Below are positions 1 through 5,631 of a stretch of DNA of 13,662 nucleotides, piece by piece. The translations under genes and the position numbers were made by a program. Below the pieces are notes generated by a model, which had not been told where the DNA came from, did not search any database, and saw nothing but the letters and a program-made list of their open reading frames with translations. Source of the DNA: an uncultured Clostridia bacterium (GTDB lineage: Bacteria; Bacillota; Clostridia; Christensenellales; Borkfalkiaceae). Numbering within the stretch: position 1 is the stretch's first letter; each line of letters begins with the position of its first letter. The stretch is from NCBI GenBank assembly GCA_947589585.1, contig CANQCA010000034.1:1-13662 (forward strand), in the 5' to 3' direction.

Positions 1-118
1 CGCCGACGGGGCCGTAGTCCCACGTGTTGCCCATGCCGCCGTAGATCTCGCTCCCCGGGAAGATGATCCCCCGCGCTTTGCAAAGGGAGACGAGCTTTTC
101 CATCGTGACTTCTGCCAT
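1..118 (-). CDS. glyS: Glycyl-tRNA synthetase, N-terminal fragment (runs off window start)
   Basis: Translating the minus strand from the ATG at 118 gives a product beginning MAEVTMEKLVSLCKARG and continuing with IIFPGSEIYGGMGNTWDYGP. This is the highly conserved N-terminus of the alpha2-type class II glycyl-tRNA synthetase (Bacillus/eukaryote type), which charges tRNA-Gly in the cytoplasm. Only about 39 codons lie in the window, so the class II catalytic motifs cannot be checked. A purine-rich AGAGGTAG sits a few bases upstream of the ATG. The promoter at 165-193 leaves a leader of only about 40 bases, too short for a T-box riboswitch. A second in-frame ATG lies at 103, but the first has the better ribosome binding site. 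Confidence 0.9.
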   Translation of the reverse strand, partial: MAEVTMEKLVSLCKARGIIFPGSEIYGGMGNTWDYGPVG

Positions 119-164
119 TTTGCTACCTCTTGCCCCGAAAATAGGGGCGATCTCTATCTTTTAT

Positions 165-193
165 ATTATACAAAAGCGAAAAAAAACGGTCAA
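165..193 (-). promoter_or_regulatory. glyS promoter (sigma-A type)
   Basis: On the minus strand there is TTGACC (193-188), a 17-base spacer, and TATAAT (170-165), a near-perfect housekeeping promoter. The predicted transcription start is near 158, giving a leader of about 40 bases to the glyS ATG at 118. It is divergent from the promoter at 293-323. Confidence 0.85.
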
Positions 194-292
194 GCGTTTG
201 AGAGGGAGAAAATGTGCGATTTTGCGATCGCGCTTTCGCGCAGGTCGGGCGCCGTGCTTTCGAAAAAAGTGCAAAATAGGGTGCCTAAACTA

Positions 293-323
293 TTGACGGG
301 GGGGGGGGGCTATATGATAAAAT
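293..323 (+). promoter_or_regulatory. Promoter of the surface-protein gene with a G12 spacer tract
   Basis: TTGACG (293-298) is followed by a run of G and then an extended -10, TG-A-TAAAAT (315-323). The spacer is 19 bases as read here. Losing two G would give the optimal 17, and gaining bases would weaken the promoter further. Less good -10 alternatives are TATGAT at 313-318 (spacer 14) and GATAAA at 316-321 (spacer 17). The predicted start is near 330, with the ribosome binding site AGGAGG at 360-365 and ATG at 372. That expression varies with tract length is inferred. Confidence 0.65.
298..309 (+). repeat. Homopolymeric G12 tract
   Basis: Twelve consecutive G, the longest mononucleotide run seen in the window, lie exactly between the -35 and -10 boxes of the promoter for the secreted protein at 372. 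Such tracts change length by slipped-strand mispairing during replication. The length given here may be an average or a sequencing artefact. Confidence 0.9.
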
Positions 324-371
324 ATAGGATGGCCATATGTAATTGCGACCGAAAATATCAGGAGGGAAGAG

Positions 372-2282
372 ATGAAAACGATCGGCAACAAGACAAAGAC
401 TTTGGTCTCTTCGTTTGTATCCTTGGGCGTGGCGGCGAGCCTCATCGCAGGTTCCACCTTCGCCCTCTTCACAAGTGAGAGCCATACGGACATTGCCATC
501 ACGTCGGGCAAAGTCAGCGTGAGTGCGACGGCGCAGATCACCAAGGTGTATTCCGCCAAGTGGGACGAATCGGAGCATACATACACCGATAACGTGCTAT
601 TCACGGGTGAAGGCGAAGATGGAGAAGAATACACCTTCACGAACGGCGGGACCGCCAAGTATGCAGACAAAACGCTCACGCTCAACAATCTCTCGGCAGG
701 CGACGGCGTGCAGTTCACCATCAACGCCAAAAACGATAGCACGATCTCCATCAAGTATCAAACCGTTGTGACGTTCATAGACGGCGGGAACACTGACGGG
801 ACTCATGCCGAGGATGAAGCAGCCCTCTACAAGGCACTCAAGATCACGGTGGACGGAGACGAAAATATCTCTTCCAACCGTACGACGGCGGTATCCGCAT
901 GGAAGGAAGTGACGGAGGTAGGGGGCGATATCGACCCCATCGAGGTGGATATTCATCTTCCGTGGAACGTGGACGGCGTGCAGGGGATGACCTGTAACAT
1001 CGTCATCGGGGTCTACGCTGTCCAGTCCAACGGCCACGACGAGACCAAAAAGGATGTGTATTTCGTCAATTCCCACACCAACGTGCAGGAAGTGCTCAAA
1101 AACATGGAGGACGGCGGCATCGTCGCAGCGGGAGAAGCGATGACCTTTACCGAGGATAATTCCTTCGCTGTACCCAAAGACAGGAACGTCATACTTGACG
1201 TCAACGGAAATACGGTAAATGTTGATAAAAAAGCGACGGAAGGGCAAGGTATCGACGTGCCGGCCGGCAGCACGCTGACCATTACGGATAGTGGTAAGTC
1301 GGCAGAAGGAGAAAGTGGGCTGAATCTAAATGTAAATACGGATTCCCAAAATACCGGTGCAGGTATTACGGGAAGCTACGCATTGCGCGTTCAAGAAGGC
1401 GGCACTCTTAATTTGGAGGGAGCGAACTTAAATATTAAAAACCAACAGTATGGCAATCATACCGTCTACGTTGAAGGTGGAACAGTTAATGTTGACGCCG
1501 ATTCCAAGATTGATTTCAACGGTGACGCTTACGCGTATGGATTTTATATTCGTAATGGTTCAACCATGAATATGAATGGCGGGGAATTTAATTCCAAGGG
1601 TACCGTGTGCCAAATTATGGTTGGCACCGGTGAGGAAGAAAGCGAATTGAATTTGAATGCGGGTACGAAGATCAATTATGATGGCGCCACAGATGCGGGT
1701 CCGGCACTCCAAGCCTATCCCAACGGGGTCATCAATATACATGAAGGGTCGAAAATCACTATAACAGGCGACTTGACCAACACCGATGATTCACATTATA
1801 GCGATGCATCAGCGATTCGAGTCGTCGGCGGCGGCACCGTCAATATGGACGGTGGAGAAATTCTTTTGAATGCATCGGCCGGTTGGGCGTATGCAATTTA
1901 TATAGTCTGTAATAAAAACAGCACGGAGGGGAAGTTCTTCTTACACGCTAAAGTTGTTTTAAGCGGGACTGCTAAAATTACTGCAGTGGGAGAGCCCCCG
2001 CAGTTGGCATACTTCTTCGGGGCGCAGAAAAACGGCGAGCAATCGTACGACAACGAATCAAATAAGGATTGTCAGGCTTTTATACCTGATGAAGAGCCCT
2101 GCTCGCTTATAATCGGGAAAGGTGTATCGATCACATTAAACGGGACAGTTGTTACTAAAGAGGATCCTCACTTTGCGTTGATACAAAACGATCAAGACGG
2201 AGCCTTCGGTTGGAAAAATAAAACGATTGGTACATACACGAAAGACGCCATTAAAGATGAGAGATTCCCGGAAAATCCTTAA
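372..2282 (+). CDS. Secreted SipW/TasA-like surface protein with C-terminal beta-helix domain
   Basis: This 636-residue protein has ATG preceded by AGGAGG at the right distance. Residues 1-9 are basic and residues 10-33 form a hydrophobic signal ending AGSTFALFTSES, which resembles signals cleaved by SipW-type peptidases in TasA/camelysin-like proteins; the likely cut follows Ala31. Residues about 34-230 form a TasA-like domain. From about 232 comes a stretch typical of right-handed beta-helix domains (VQEVLKNMEDGGIV, then VILDVNGNTVNV and GSTLTITDSG). It is followed by six or so rung-like motifs of the form GGTVNMDGG (for example GGTLNLEG, GGTVNVDA, GSTMNMNGG, NGVINIHEG). There is no LPXTG anchor, SLH domain or C-terminal membrane helix, so it is released or assembled extracellularly. 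Base composition falls from about 62% GC (line 961-1020) to about 42-47% (1321-1380 and 1441-1500), so the C-terminal half may have a separate origin. The function is unknown; adhesin or matrix protein is inferred. No SipW peptidase gene is in the window. Confidence 0.85.
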   Translation: MKTIGNKTKTLVSSFVSLGVAASLIAGSTFALFTSESHTDIAITSGKVSVSATAQITKVYSAKWDESEHTYTDNVLFTGEGEDGEEYTFTNGGTAKYADKTLTLNNLSAGDGVQFTINAKNDSTISIKYQTVVTFIDGGNTDGTHAEDEAALYKALKITVDGDENISSNRTTAVSAWKEVTEVGGDIDPIEVDIHLPWNVDGVQGMTCNIVIGVYAVQSNGHDETKKDVYFVNSHTNVQEVLKNMEDGGIVAAGEAMTFTEDNSFAVPKDRNVILDVNGNTVNVDKKATEGQGIDVPAGSTLTITDSGKSAEGESGLNLNVNTDSQNTGAGITGSYALRVQEGGTLNLEGANLNIKNQQYGNHTVYVEGGTVNVDADSKIDFNGDAYAYGFYIRNGSTMNMNGGEFNSKGTVCQIMVGTGEEESELNLNAGTKINYDGATDAGPALQAYPNGVINIHEGSKITITGDLTNTDDSHYSDASAIRVVGGGTVNMDGGEILLNASAGWAYAIYIVCNKNSTEGKFFLHAKVVLSGTAKITAVGEPPQLAYFFGAQKNGEQSYDNESNKDCQAFIPDEEPCSLIIGKGVSITLNGTVVTKEDPHFALIQNDQDGAFGWKNKTIGTYTKDAIKDERFPENP

Positions 2283-2297
2283 AACAAAAACCGATAA

Positions 2298-2340
2298 GCG
2301 GCGGGCAACGAAATTGTTGCCCGCCGCATTTTCATATTTT
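2298..2340 (+). terminator. Rho-independent terminator of the surface-protein gene
   Basis: There is a perfect 12-bp GC-rich stem, GCGGCGGGCAAC (2298-2309) with GTTGCCCGCCGC (2316-2327), and a 6-base loop. A T-rich tail (ATTTTCATATTTT) follows. It starts 16 bases after the stop codon of the upstream gene. Confidence 0.9.
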
Positions 2341-2386
2341 CCATTCCGCATATAGGGAAGCCGCGCTTACCCTGCGCCCGTCAAAC

Positions 2387-2428
2387 GCTGTCATCCCGAG
2401 GGGCAACGCCCCGAGAGGATCCCCTTAT
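2387..2428 (-). repeat. GATTCTC/GAATGACA-type palindromic repeat, copy 1 (inverted)
   Basis: Read on the minus strand it begins GGGGATCCTCTC and ends GGGATGACAGC. These are the same borders as the copies at 2834-2927 (GGGGATTCTCTC to GGAATGACAGC) and 7829-7866. The centre is a small hairpin, GGGGC-AAC-GCCCC (2400-2412). The centre differs between copies while the borders are kept. Confidence 0.65.
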
Positions 2429-2440
2429 ACGAAGTCCATA

Positions 2441-2568
2441 GGCTTCTCCCATAGGAAGGGAGAAGCTGTCACGCACCGCGTGACTGATGAGGGTTGGGCT
2501 TCTAATTGTTTACTTGCCCCTCATCTGTCGCCGAAGGCGACACCTTCCCCCCATGGATGGGGGAAGGC
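2441..2568. repeat. Composite palindromic repeat, copy A
   Basis: About 128 bp made of four hairpins in mirror order. GGCTTCTCCC pairs with GGGAGAAGC (2441-2465). GTCACGCACCGCGTGAC with TGATGAGGG follows (2468-2493). After an AT-rich spacer come CCCCTCATC with GTCGCCGAAGGCGAC (2517-2541) and CCTTCCCCC pairing with GGGGGAAGG (2543-2567). The two halves are inverted relatives of each other. The same architecture recurs at 10660-10797, and rearranged at 7536-7650. No open frame of coding quality is present. It is probably a non-autonomous mobile or REP-like element. Confidence 0.8.
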
Positions 2569-2585
2569 ATACGGACTTCGTACTT

Positions 2586-2647
2586 CGGGATTCTTCTAGG
2601 ATGGGCCATCGCGGACATGGTATAGCCGTTTCGGCTCAGAATGACGC
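2586..2647 (+). repeat. GATTCTC/GAATGACA-type palindromic repeat, copy 2
   Basis: The borders CGGGATTCTTC and CTCAGAATGACGC match the border pattern of the copies at 2387-2428, 2834-2927 and 7829-7866. The interior holds an imperfect hairpin (AGCCGTTTCGGCT). The interior sequence is not shared with the other copies. Confidence 0.6.
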
Positions 2648-2659
2648 TTCCCTTTGTTT

Positions 2660-2730
2660 CCAAATTATTTGCGCGAGCAGAACCACGCTTCTGCGCTGCG
2701 CGTCCCAATTTGGCGAGCCCTGTCGCCTTA
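2660..2730 (+). repeat. Structured repeat module, copy 1
   Basis: This is a nested imperfect hairpin. The outer stem is CCAAATT (2660-2666) with AATTTGG (2707-2713). The middle stem is GCGC (2671-2674) with GCGC (2698-2701). The apical stem is GCAGAA (2677-2682) with TTCTGC (2689-2694). A conserved tail follows, forming GGCGA/TCGCC (2712-2727). The 27 bases 2704-2730 are identical to 7947-7973, while the stems differ by compensating changes. Whether it acts as RNA or as a DNA transposition substrate cannot be told from sequence alone. Confidence 0.7.
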
Positions 2731-2785
2731 CTGTCTTTGAGGAAAGAAGGGTGCAGCGGGCGACGGAGCTAAGAGATGCACAATA

Positions 2786-2960
2786 CTAACCCCTCGCAAA
2801 GTTTTGTTTTGCGAAGCAAAGGACTTCGTATTAGGGGATTCTCTCACCCACTTCGTGGGTTACTTCGTCGCTACGCTCCTCGTGCCGCGCTTAGTAGACA
2901 ATAGTGCGCGCGGGGCGGAATGACAGCTTAAAACCAACAAGCAAAACAAAATTTGCGAAA
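2786..2960. repeat. Interspersed repeat module shared with 7781-7900
   Basis: The first 25 bases (2786-2810) are identical to 7781-7805, and the last 21 (2940-2960) to 7880-7900. The interior contains the GGGGATTCTCTC (2834-2845) to GGAATGACAGC (2917-2927) palindromic repeat. This copy is about 55 bases longer than the one near uvrB because of extra sequence after the CCCACTTCGTGGG hairpin. CTAACCCC at the start and TTAGGGG at 2831-2837 form an inner inverted repeat. No coding signal is seen. Confidence 0.8.
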
Positions 2961-2976
2961 TCTTTTTGCGAAATCT
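2952..2976. repeat. Tandem 12-mer TTTGCGAAATCT at the 3' end of the PAP2 gene
   Basis: TTTGCGAAATCT occurs at 2952-2963 and again at 2965-2976. The second copy includes part of the stop codon of the minus-strand phosphatase gene, so repeat sequence abuts the gene directly. The core TTTGCGAAA also appears at 3842-3850, inverted at 3874-3882, and at 7891-7900. No intrinsic terminator for the phosphatase gene was seen here. Confidence 0.7.
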
Positions 2977-3823
2977 AAATCTTTAACAACTTGAAAAATG
3001 CGTTCGCCACAAAGGTGGCGGCGCCGACGAGGAGGAACCAGCGCAGGAAGTAGAGGCCCGTGTCTGCGGGCAGGAAGTGGAACCCGACGTATACCATGCC
3101 CGCAAGGATCCCCCCGACGGGGATGCGCCAAAGCCTTTTCCAACTCCATTTGGGCGGGTCGTATTTGAGGAGGGACGTAAGCGGCATAAAGACTGCGGCG
3201 CCCGCAAGCAGGCCCCCCGTCATCAAAAGGTCCTTTTCGGGGAAGAAGGGCACAAGGCAGATGACGGCGGCGGCGAAAAAGAGCATGATGAGGTGGCGGC
3301 TCTTATACGCATAGCGGAAGATGATCTCCCAGAACACGGCGACGGCGATCCCGAGGGCAAGCCCGGCCAAAAGGTCGGTGGGGTAGTGCACGCCAAAGTA
3401 GAGCCGCGAGCAGATGATGAGGAGAATGACGGGGACGGCGATCAGCCACATCCACCACTTTTTCAGCCGCAGGGAACTCCCTACGAGGGCGGCGGAAGAG
3501 GTCTGCGCATGCCCGCTCGGGAAGGATAAAAAGTCCCCGAGGTCGCGTGTCGAGAAGATGGGGGTATCGATATCCACCCGCTCCACGACGCCTGCCACAA
3601 AGGGGCGGGGCCGCGCGACGGTCACCTTCAGAACGCTGTTGAGCGCCGCCGAGGAGACGGCGGTAAAGAGCAGTTGTTCGCCCGCCTTCCCCCACAGCCA
3701 ATAGAGCAGGATGACGATCCCCGCCACGACCATGCCTTCGCCGAGGGTGGAGAAGATCCCGAACACCACGTTGAGCGCGGGGGAGCGAATGCCTTCAAAG
3801 AATTTCAGTATCATTTCATCCAT
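2975..3823 (-). CDS. PAP2-family (type 2 phosphatidic acid phosphatase) integral membrane phosphatase
   Basis: From the ATG at 3823 the product has 282 residues and is strongly hydrophobic with several membrane segments. All three PAP2 catalytic signatures are present. They are K66-x6-R73-P74 (KVTVARPRP), P102-S-G-H105 (FPSGHAQ), and S139-R140-x5-H146-x3-D150 (SRLYFGVHYPTD). His105 and His146 are the expected nucleophile and proton-relay residues. Family members remove phosphate from lipids such as phosphatidic acid or undecaprenyl pyrophosphate at the outer face of the membrane; the substrate here is unknown. A longer reading from an ATG at 3856 adds 11 residues. I prefer 3823 because MDEMILKFFEGIRSP matches the usual start of the family and because a TATAAT lies only six bases upstream of it. 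The C-terminal third (residues about 180-282) extends beyond the core PAP2 domain and adds further hydrophobic segments. Confidence 0.9.
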   Translation of the reverse strand: MDEMILKFFEGIRSPALNVVFGIFSTLGEGMVVAGIVILLYWLWGKAGEQLLFTAVSSAALNSVLKVTVARPRPFVAGVVERVDIDTPIFSTRDLGDFLSFPSGHAQTSSAALVGSSLRLKKWWMWLIAVPVILLIICSRLYFGVHYPTDLLAGLALGIAVAVFWEIIFRYAYKSRHLIMLFFAAAVICLVPFFPEKDLLMTGGLLAGAAVFMPLTSLLKYDPPKWSWKRLWRIPVGGILAGMVYVGFHFLPADTGLYFLRWFLLVGAATFVANAFFKLLKI

Positions 3824-3829
3824 AGCCGA

Positions 3830-3838
3830 ATTATAACA
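3830..3838 (-). promoter_or_regulatory. Extended -10 promoter of the PAP2 gene, possibly giving a leaderless mRNA
   Basis: The minus strand reads TGT-TATAAT (3838-3830), a perfect extended -10 box. Only six bases separate it from the ATG at 3823, so transcription would begin at or next to the start codon. No Shine-Dalgarno sequence precedes that ATG and no good -35 is visible, as is common for extended -10 promoters. Confidence 0.5.
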
Positions 3839-3841
3839 CAT

Positions 3842-3882
3842 TTTGCGAAAAAACATATAAAAAAACCTATCATTTTCGCAAA
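3842..3882. promoter_or_regulatory. Inverted repeat in the divergent PAP2/glnS promoter region, candidate operator
   Basis: TTTGCGAAAA (3842-3851) and TTTTCGCAAA (3873-3882) are perfect inverted copies, 31 bases apart centre to centre, about three helical turns. They lie between the two divergent -10 boxes. The same core occurs in the interspersed repeats (2952, 2965, 7891), so this may be a repeat remnant and not a regulator site. Confidence 0.35.
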
Positions 3883-3887
3883 TAATA

Positions 3888-3896
3888 TGCTATAAT
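3888..3896 (+). promoter_or_regulatory. Extended -10 promoter of the glnS operon
   Basis: TG-C-TATAAT (3888-3896) is a perfect extended -10 box. No convincing -35 sequence lies 16-18 bases upstream. The predicted start near 3903 would give a leader of about 75 bases, too short for a T-box. Confidence 0.55.
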
Positions 3897-3944
3897 TAGC
3901 GTGGATTTTTATTTACTGCCCTAATATTCTCTCGGGGAATACTT

Positions 3945-3958
3945 TTTCCCGCGGGAAA
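3945..3958 (+). promoter_or_regulatory. Perfect 14-bp palindrome in the glnS leader
   Basis: TTTCCCGCGGGAAA is fully self-complementary and lies between the glnS promoter and the GGAGG ribosome binding site (3968-3972). It could be an operator or part of a leader hairpin. There is no other evidence for function. Confidence 0.3.
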
Positions 3959-3976
3959 GAAGGGCGCGGAGGCATT

Positions 3977-5602
3977 ATGGCAGAGGCGGAAAATTTCATT
4001 CAAGCGATCATCGACGAAGATTTGGCGGCGGGGAAAGTGACCGCCGTACAGACCCGCTTCCCCCCCGAACCCAACGGGTATCTGCATATCGGGCATGCAA
4101 AGAGCATGTTCGTCAATTTCGGCACGGCCTTAAAATACGGCGGCAAGTGCAACCTCTATTTCGACGACACCAACCCCTCCAAGGAGAAGACGGAGTATGT
4201 CGACGCCATCCGTCGCGACATCGAATGGCTGGGCTATCATTGGGAAAAAGAGGTGTACGCCTCCGACTTTTTCGATGAGATTTACGTCTATGCGGAAAAG
4301 CTCATCATGGACGGGAAGGCGTTCGTGTGCGACCTCTCACCCGAGGAGATCAAAAATACGAGGGGAACGCTCACCGAACCCGGCGTGGAGAGTCCGTACA
4401 GGAACAGGACGCCCGAGGAAAATTTGCAGCTCTTCCGCGAGATGAAGGCGGGCAAGTATGCCGACGGCGAAAAGTGTCTTCGCGCCAAGATCGACATGGC
4501 TTCGCCCAATATCAACATGCGCGACCCCGTCATCTACCGCATCTTGCATGCGACGCATCACCGCACGGGAGATGCATGGTGCATCTACCCCATGTACGAC
4601 TATGCCCACCCCATCGCAGACTATCTGCAGGGCGTGACGCATTCCCTTTGCACCCTTGAATTCGAAGACCACCGCCCGCTCTACGATTGGGTGGGAATTA
4701 CATTGGGTTTTTCGCCCAAGCCGCGGCAGATCGAGTTCGCGCGGCTCAACCTCACCAACCTCGTGATGAGCAAGCGGTATCTCAAAAAGCTCGTCGAGGA
4801 AGGTTCCGTCCACGGGTGGGACGATCCGCGTATGCCCACGCTCGCGGGCCTTCGCAACCGCGGCATTCCCGCAGAGGCGATCCTCGATTTCTGCGCCCGT
4901 GCAGGCATCACCAAGGCAAATTCCGAGTGCGAGATCGGCTACTTCGAGGCGGTCGTCCGCGACTATCTCAACACCCGCGCTCCCCGCGCCATGGCGGTTA
5001 CGGAGCCCTTGAAGCTCACCATCACCAATTATGAGGGGGAAGAGGAAGTCGATTTCGAAGTGAACCAGCTCGACGAGAGGGCGGGGACCCGCAAAGTGCT
5101 CTTCGGGAAGGAGCTCTTCATCGAGAGGAGCGATTTCTCCCTCGACCCTCCCCCCAAGTACCACCGCTTGAAGCTCGGCGGGTATGCGCGCCTCAAGAGC
5201 GCCTACATCGTCCGCGCCGACGAGGCCGTGACGGACGGGAAGGGAGAAGTTGTCGAGGTGAAGTGCACCTATTTCCCCGAGAGCCGCAGCGGGGCGGATA
5301 CGAGCGGGATCAAGGCAAAGGGCGTTCTCCATTGGGTGAATGCCGCGGCCTGCGTCGATGCAGAGCTTCGCAAATACGATCATCTCCTGCGCGACGCTGA
5401 ATACAGCGGGCAGGATTTTTCCGAACGTATCAATTTGGAGAGCGAACACGTCTTTTCCGTCAAAGCCGAACCCTATCTTCAGGAGGCGGCGGAAGGGACT
5501 GCCTTCCAGCTCATGCGGACGGGGTATTATAAGAAATGCACGGAGGGGGGAAAGCTAGTCCTTTCCGAGATCGTATCCCTGAAGGATAATTTCAATAAAT
5601 AA
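3977..5602 (+). CDS. glnS: Glutaminyl-tRNA synthetase
   Basis: This 541-residue class I aminoacyl-tRNA synthetase attaches glutamine to tRNA-Gln in the cytoplasm. The class I signature is FPPEPNGYLHIGHAKS with HIGH at residues 37-40. The KMSKS loop appears as VMSKRYL (MSKR at 264-267), as in GlnRS. The phrase FDDTNPSKEKTEYVDAI follows the HIGH motif, and DWVGITLGFSPKPRQIEFARLNL precedes the KMSKS loop. The C-terminal part (about 340-541) matches the beta-barrel anticodon-binding domain. The length is usual for bacterial GlnRS. ATG at 3977 is preceded by GGAGG four bases upstream. GlnRS and not GluRS is supported by overall similarity and by the MSKR form. It is first in a probable operon; the next gene starts 29 bases after the stop. 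Most Bacillota make Gln-tRNA by the GatCAB amidotransferase, so its presence is of some taxonomic interest. Confidence 0.95.
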   Translation: MAEAENFIQAIIDEDLAAGKVTAVQTRFPPEPNGYLHIGHAKSMFVNFGTALKYGGKCNLYFDDTNPSKEKTEYVDAIRRDIEWLGYHWEKEVYASDFFDEIYVYAEKLIMDGKAFVCDLSPEEIKNTRGTLTEPGVESPYRNRTPEENLQLFREMKAGKYADGEKCLRAKIDMASPNINMRDPVIYRILHATHHRTGDAWCIYPMYDYAHPIADYLQGVTHSLCTLEFEDHRPLYDWVGITLGFSPKPRQIEFARLNLTNLVMSKRYLKKLVEEGSVHGWDDPRMPTLAGLRNRGIPAEAILDFCARAGITKANSECEIGYFEAVVRDYLNTRAPRAMAVTEPLKLTITNYEGEEEVDFEVNQLDERAGTRKVLFGKELFIERSDFSLDPPPKYHRLKLGGYARLKSAYIVRADEAVTDGKGEVVEVKCTYFPESRSGADTSGIKAKGVLHWVNAAACVDAELRKYDHLLRDAEYSGQDFSERINLESEHVFSVKAEPYLQEAAEGTAFQLMRTGYYKKCTEGGKLVLSEIVSLKDNFNK

Positions 5603-5631
5603 AAACAGCGAAAAAGAAAAGGAGGGAAGAG

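Noticed and set aside
119..164. T-box riboswitch for glyS
   Set aside because: Only about 40 bases separate the predicted transcription start from the ATG, far too short for a T-box. The glnS leader (about 75 bases) is also too short.
212..478. Small plus-strand open frame through the G12 tract, with a purine-rich AGAGGGAG before its ATG
   Set aside because: A change of -1 or +2 G would fuse it to the surface-protein frame, which is tempting as a translational switch. However, no promoter is visible upstream of it, and a fusion would bury the signal peptide behind about 53 residues. The promoter-spacer explanation fits better.
2487..2789. 100-codon open frame in the first intergenic region
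   Set aside because: It lies wholly within repeat elements, its sequence is the translation of palindromes, and it has no ribosome binding site.
2341..2974. CRISPR array or tRNA genes in the repeat-rich intergenic regions
   Set aside because: Repeats are few, unevenly spaced and internally palindromic, with no regular spacers and no cas genes. No cloverleaf with a conserved T-loop was found.
4337..5449. Minus-strand open frame antisense to glnS
   Set aside because: It is a shadow of the glnS codons and encodes no family features. The same holds for the antisense frames at 5836-6738 and 12389-13120.
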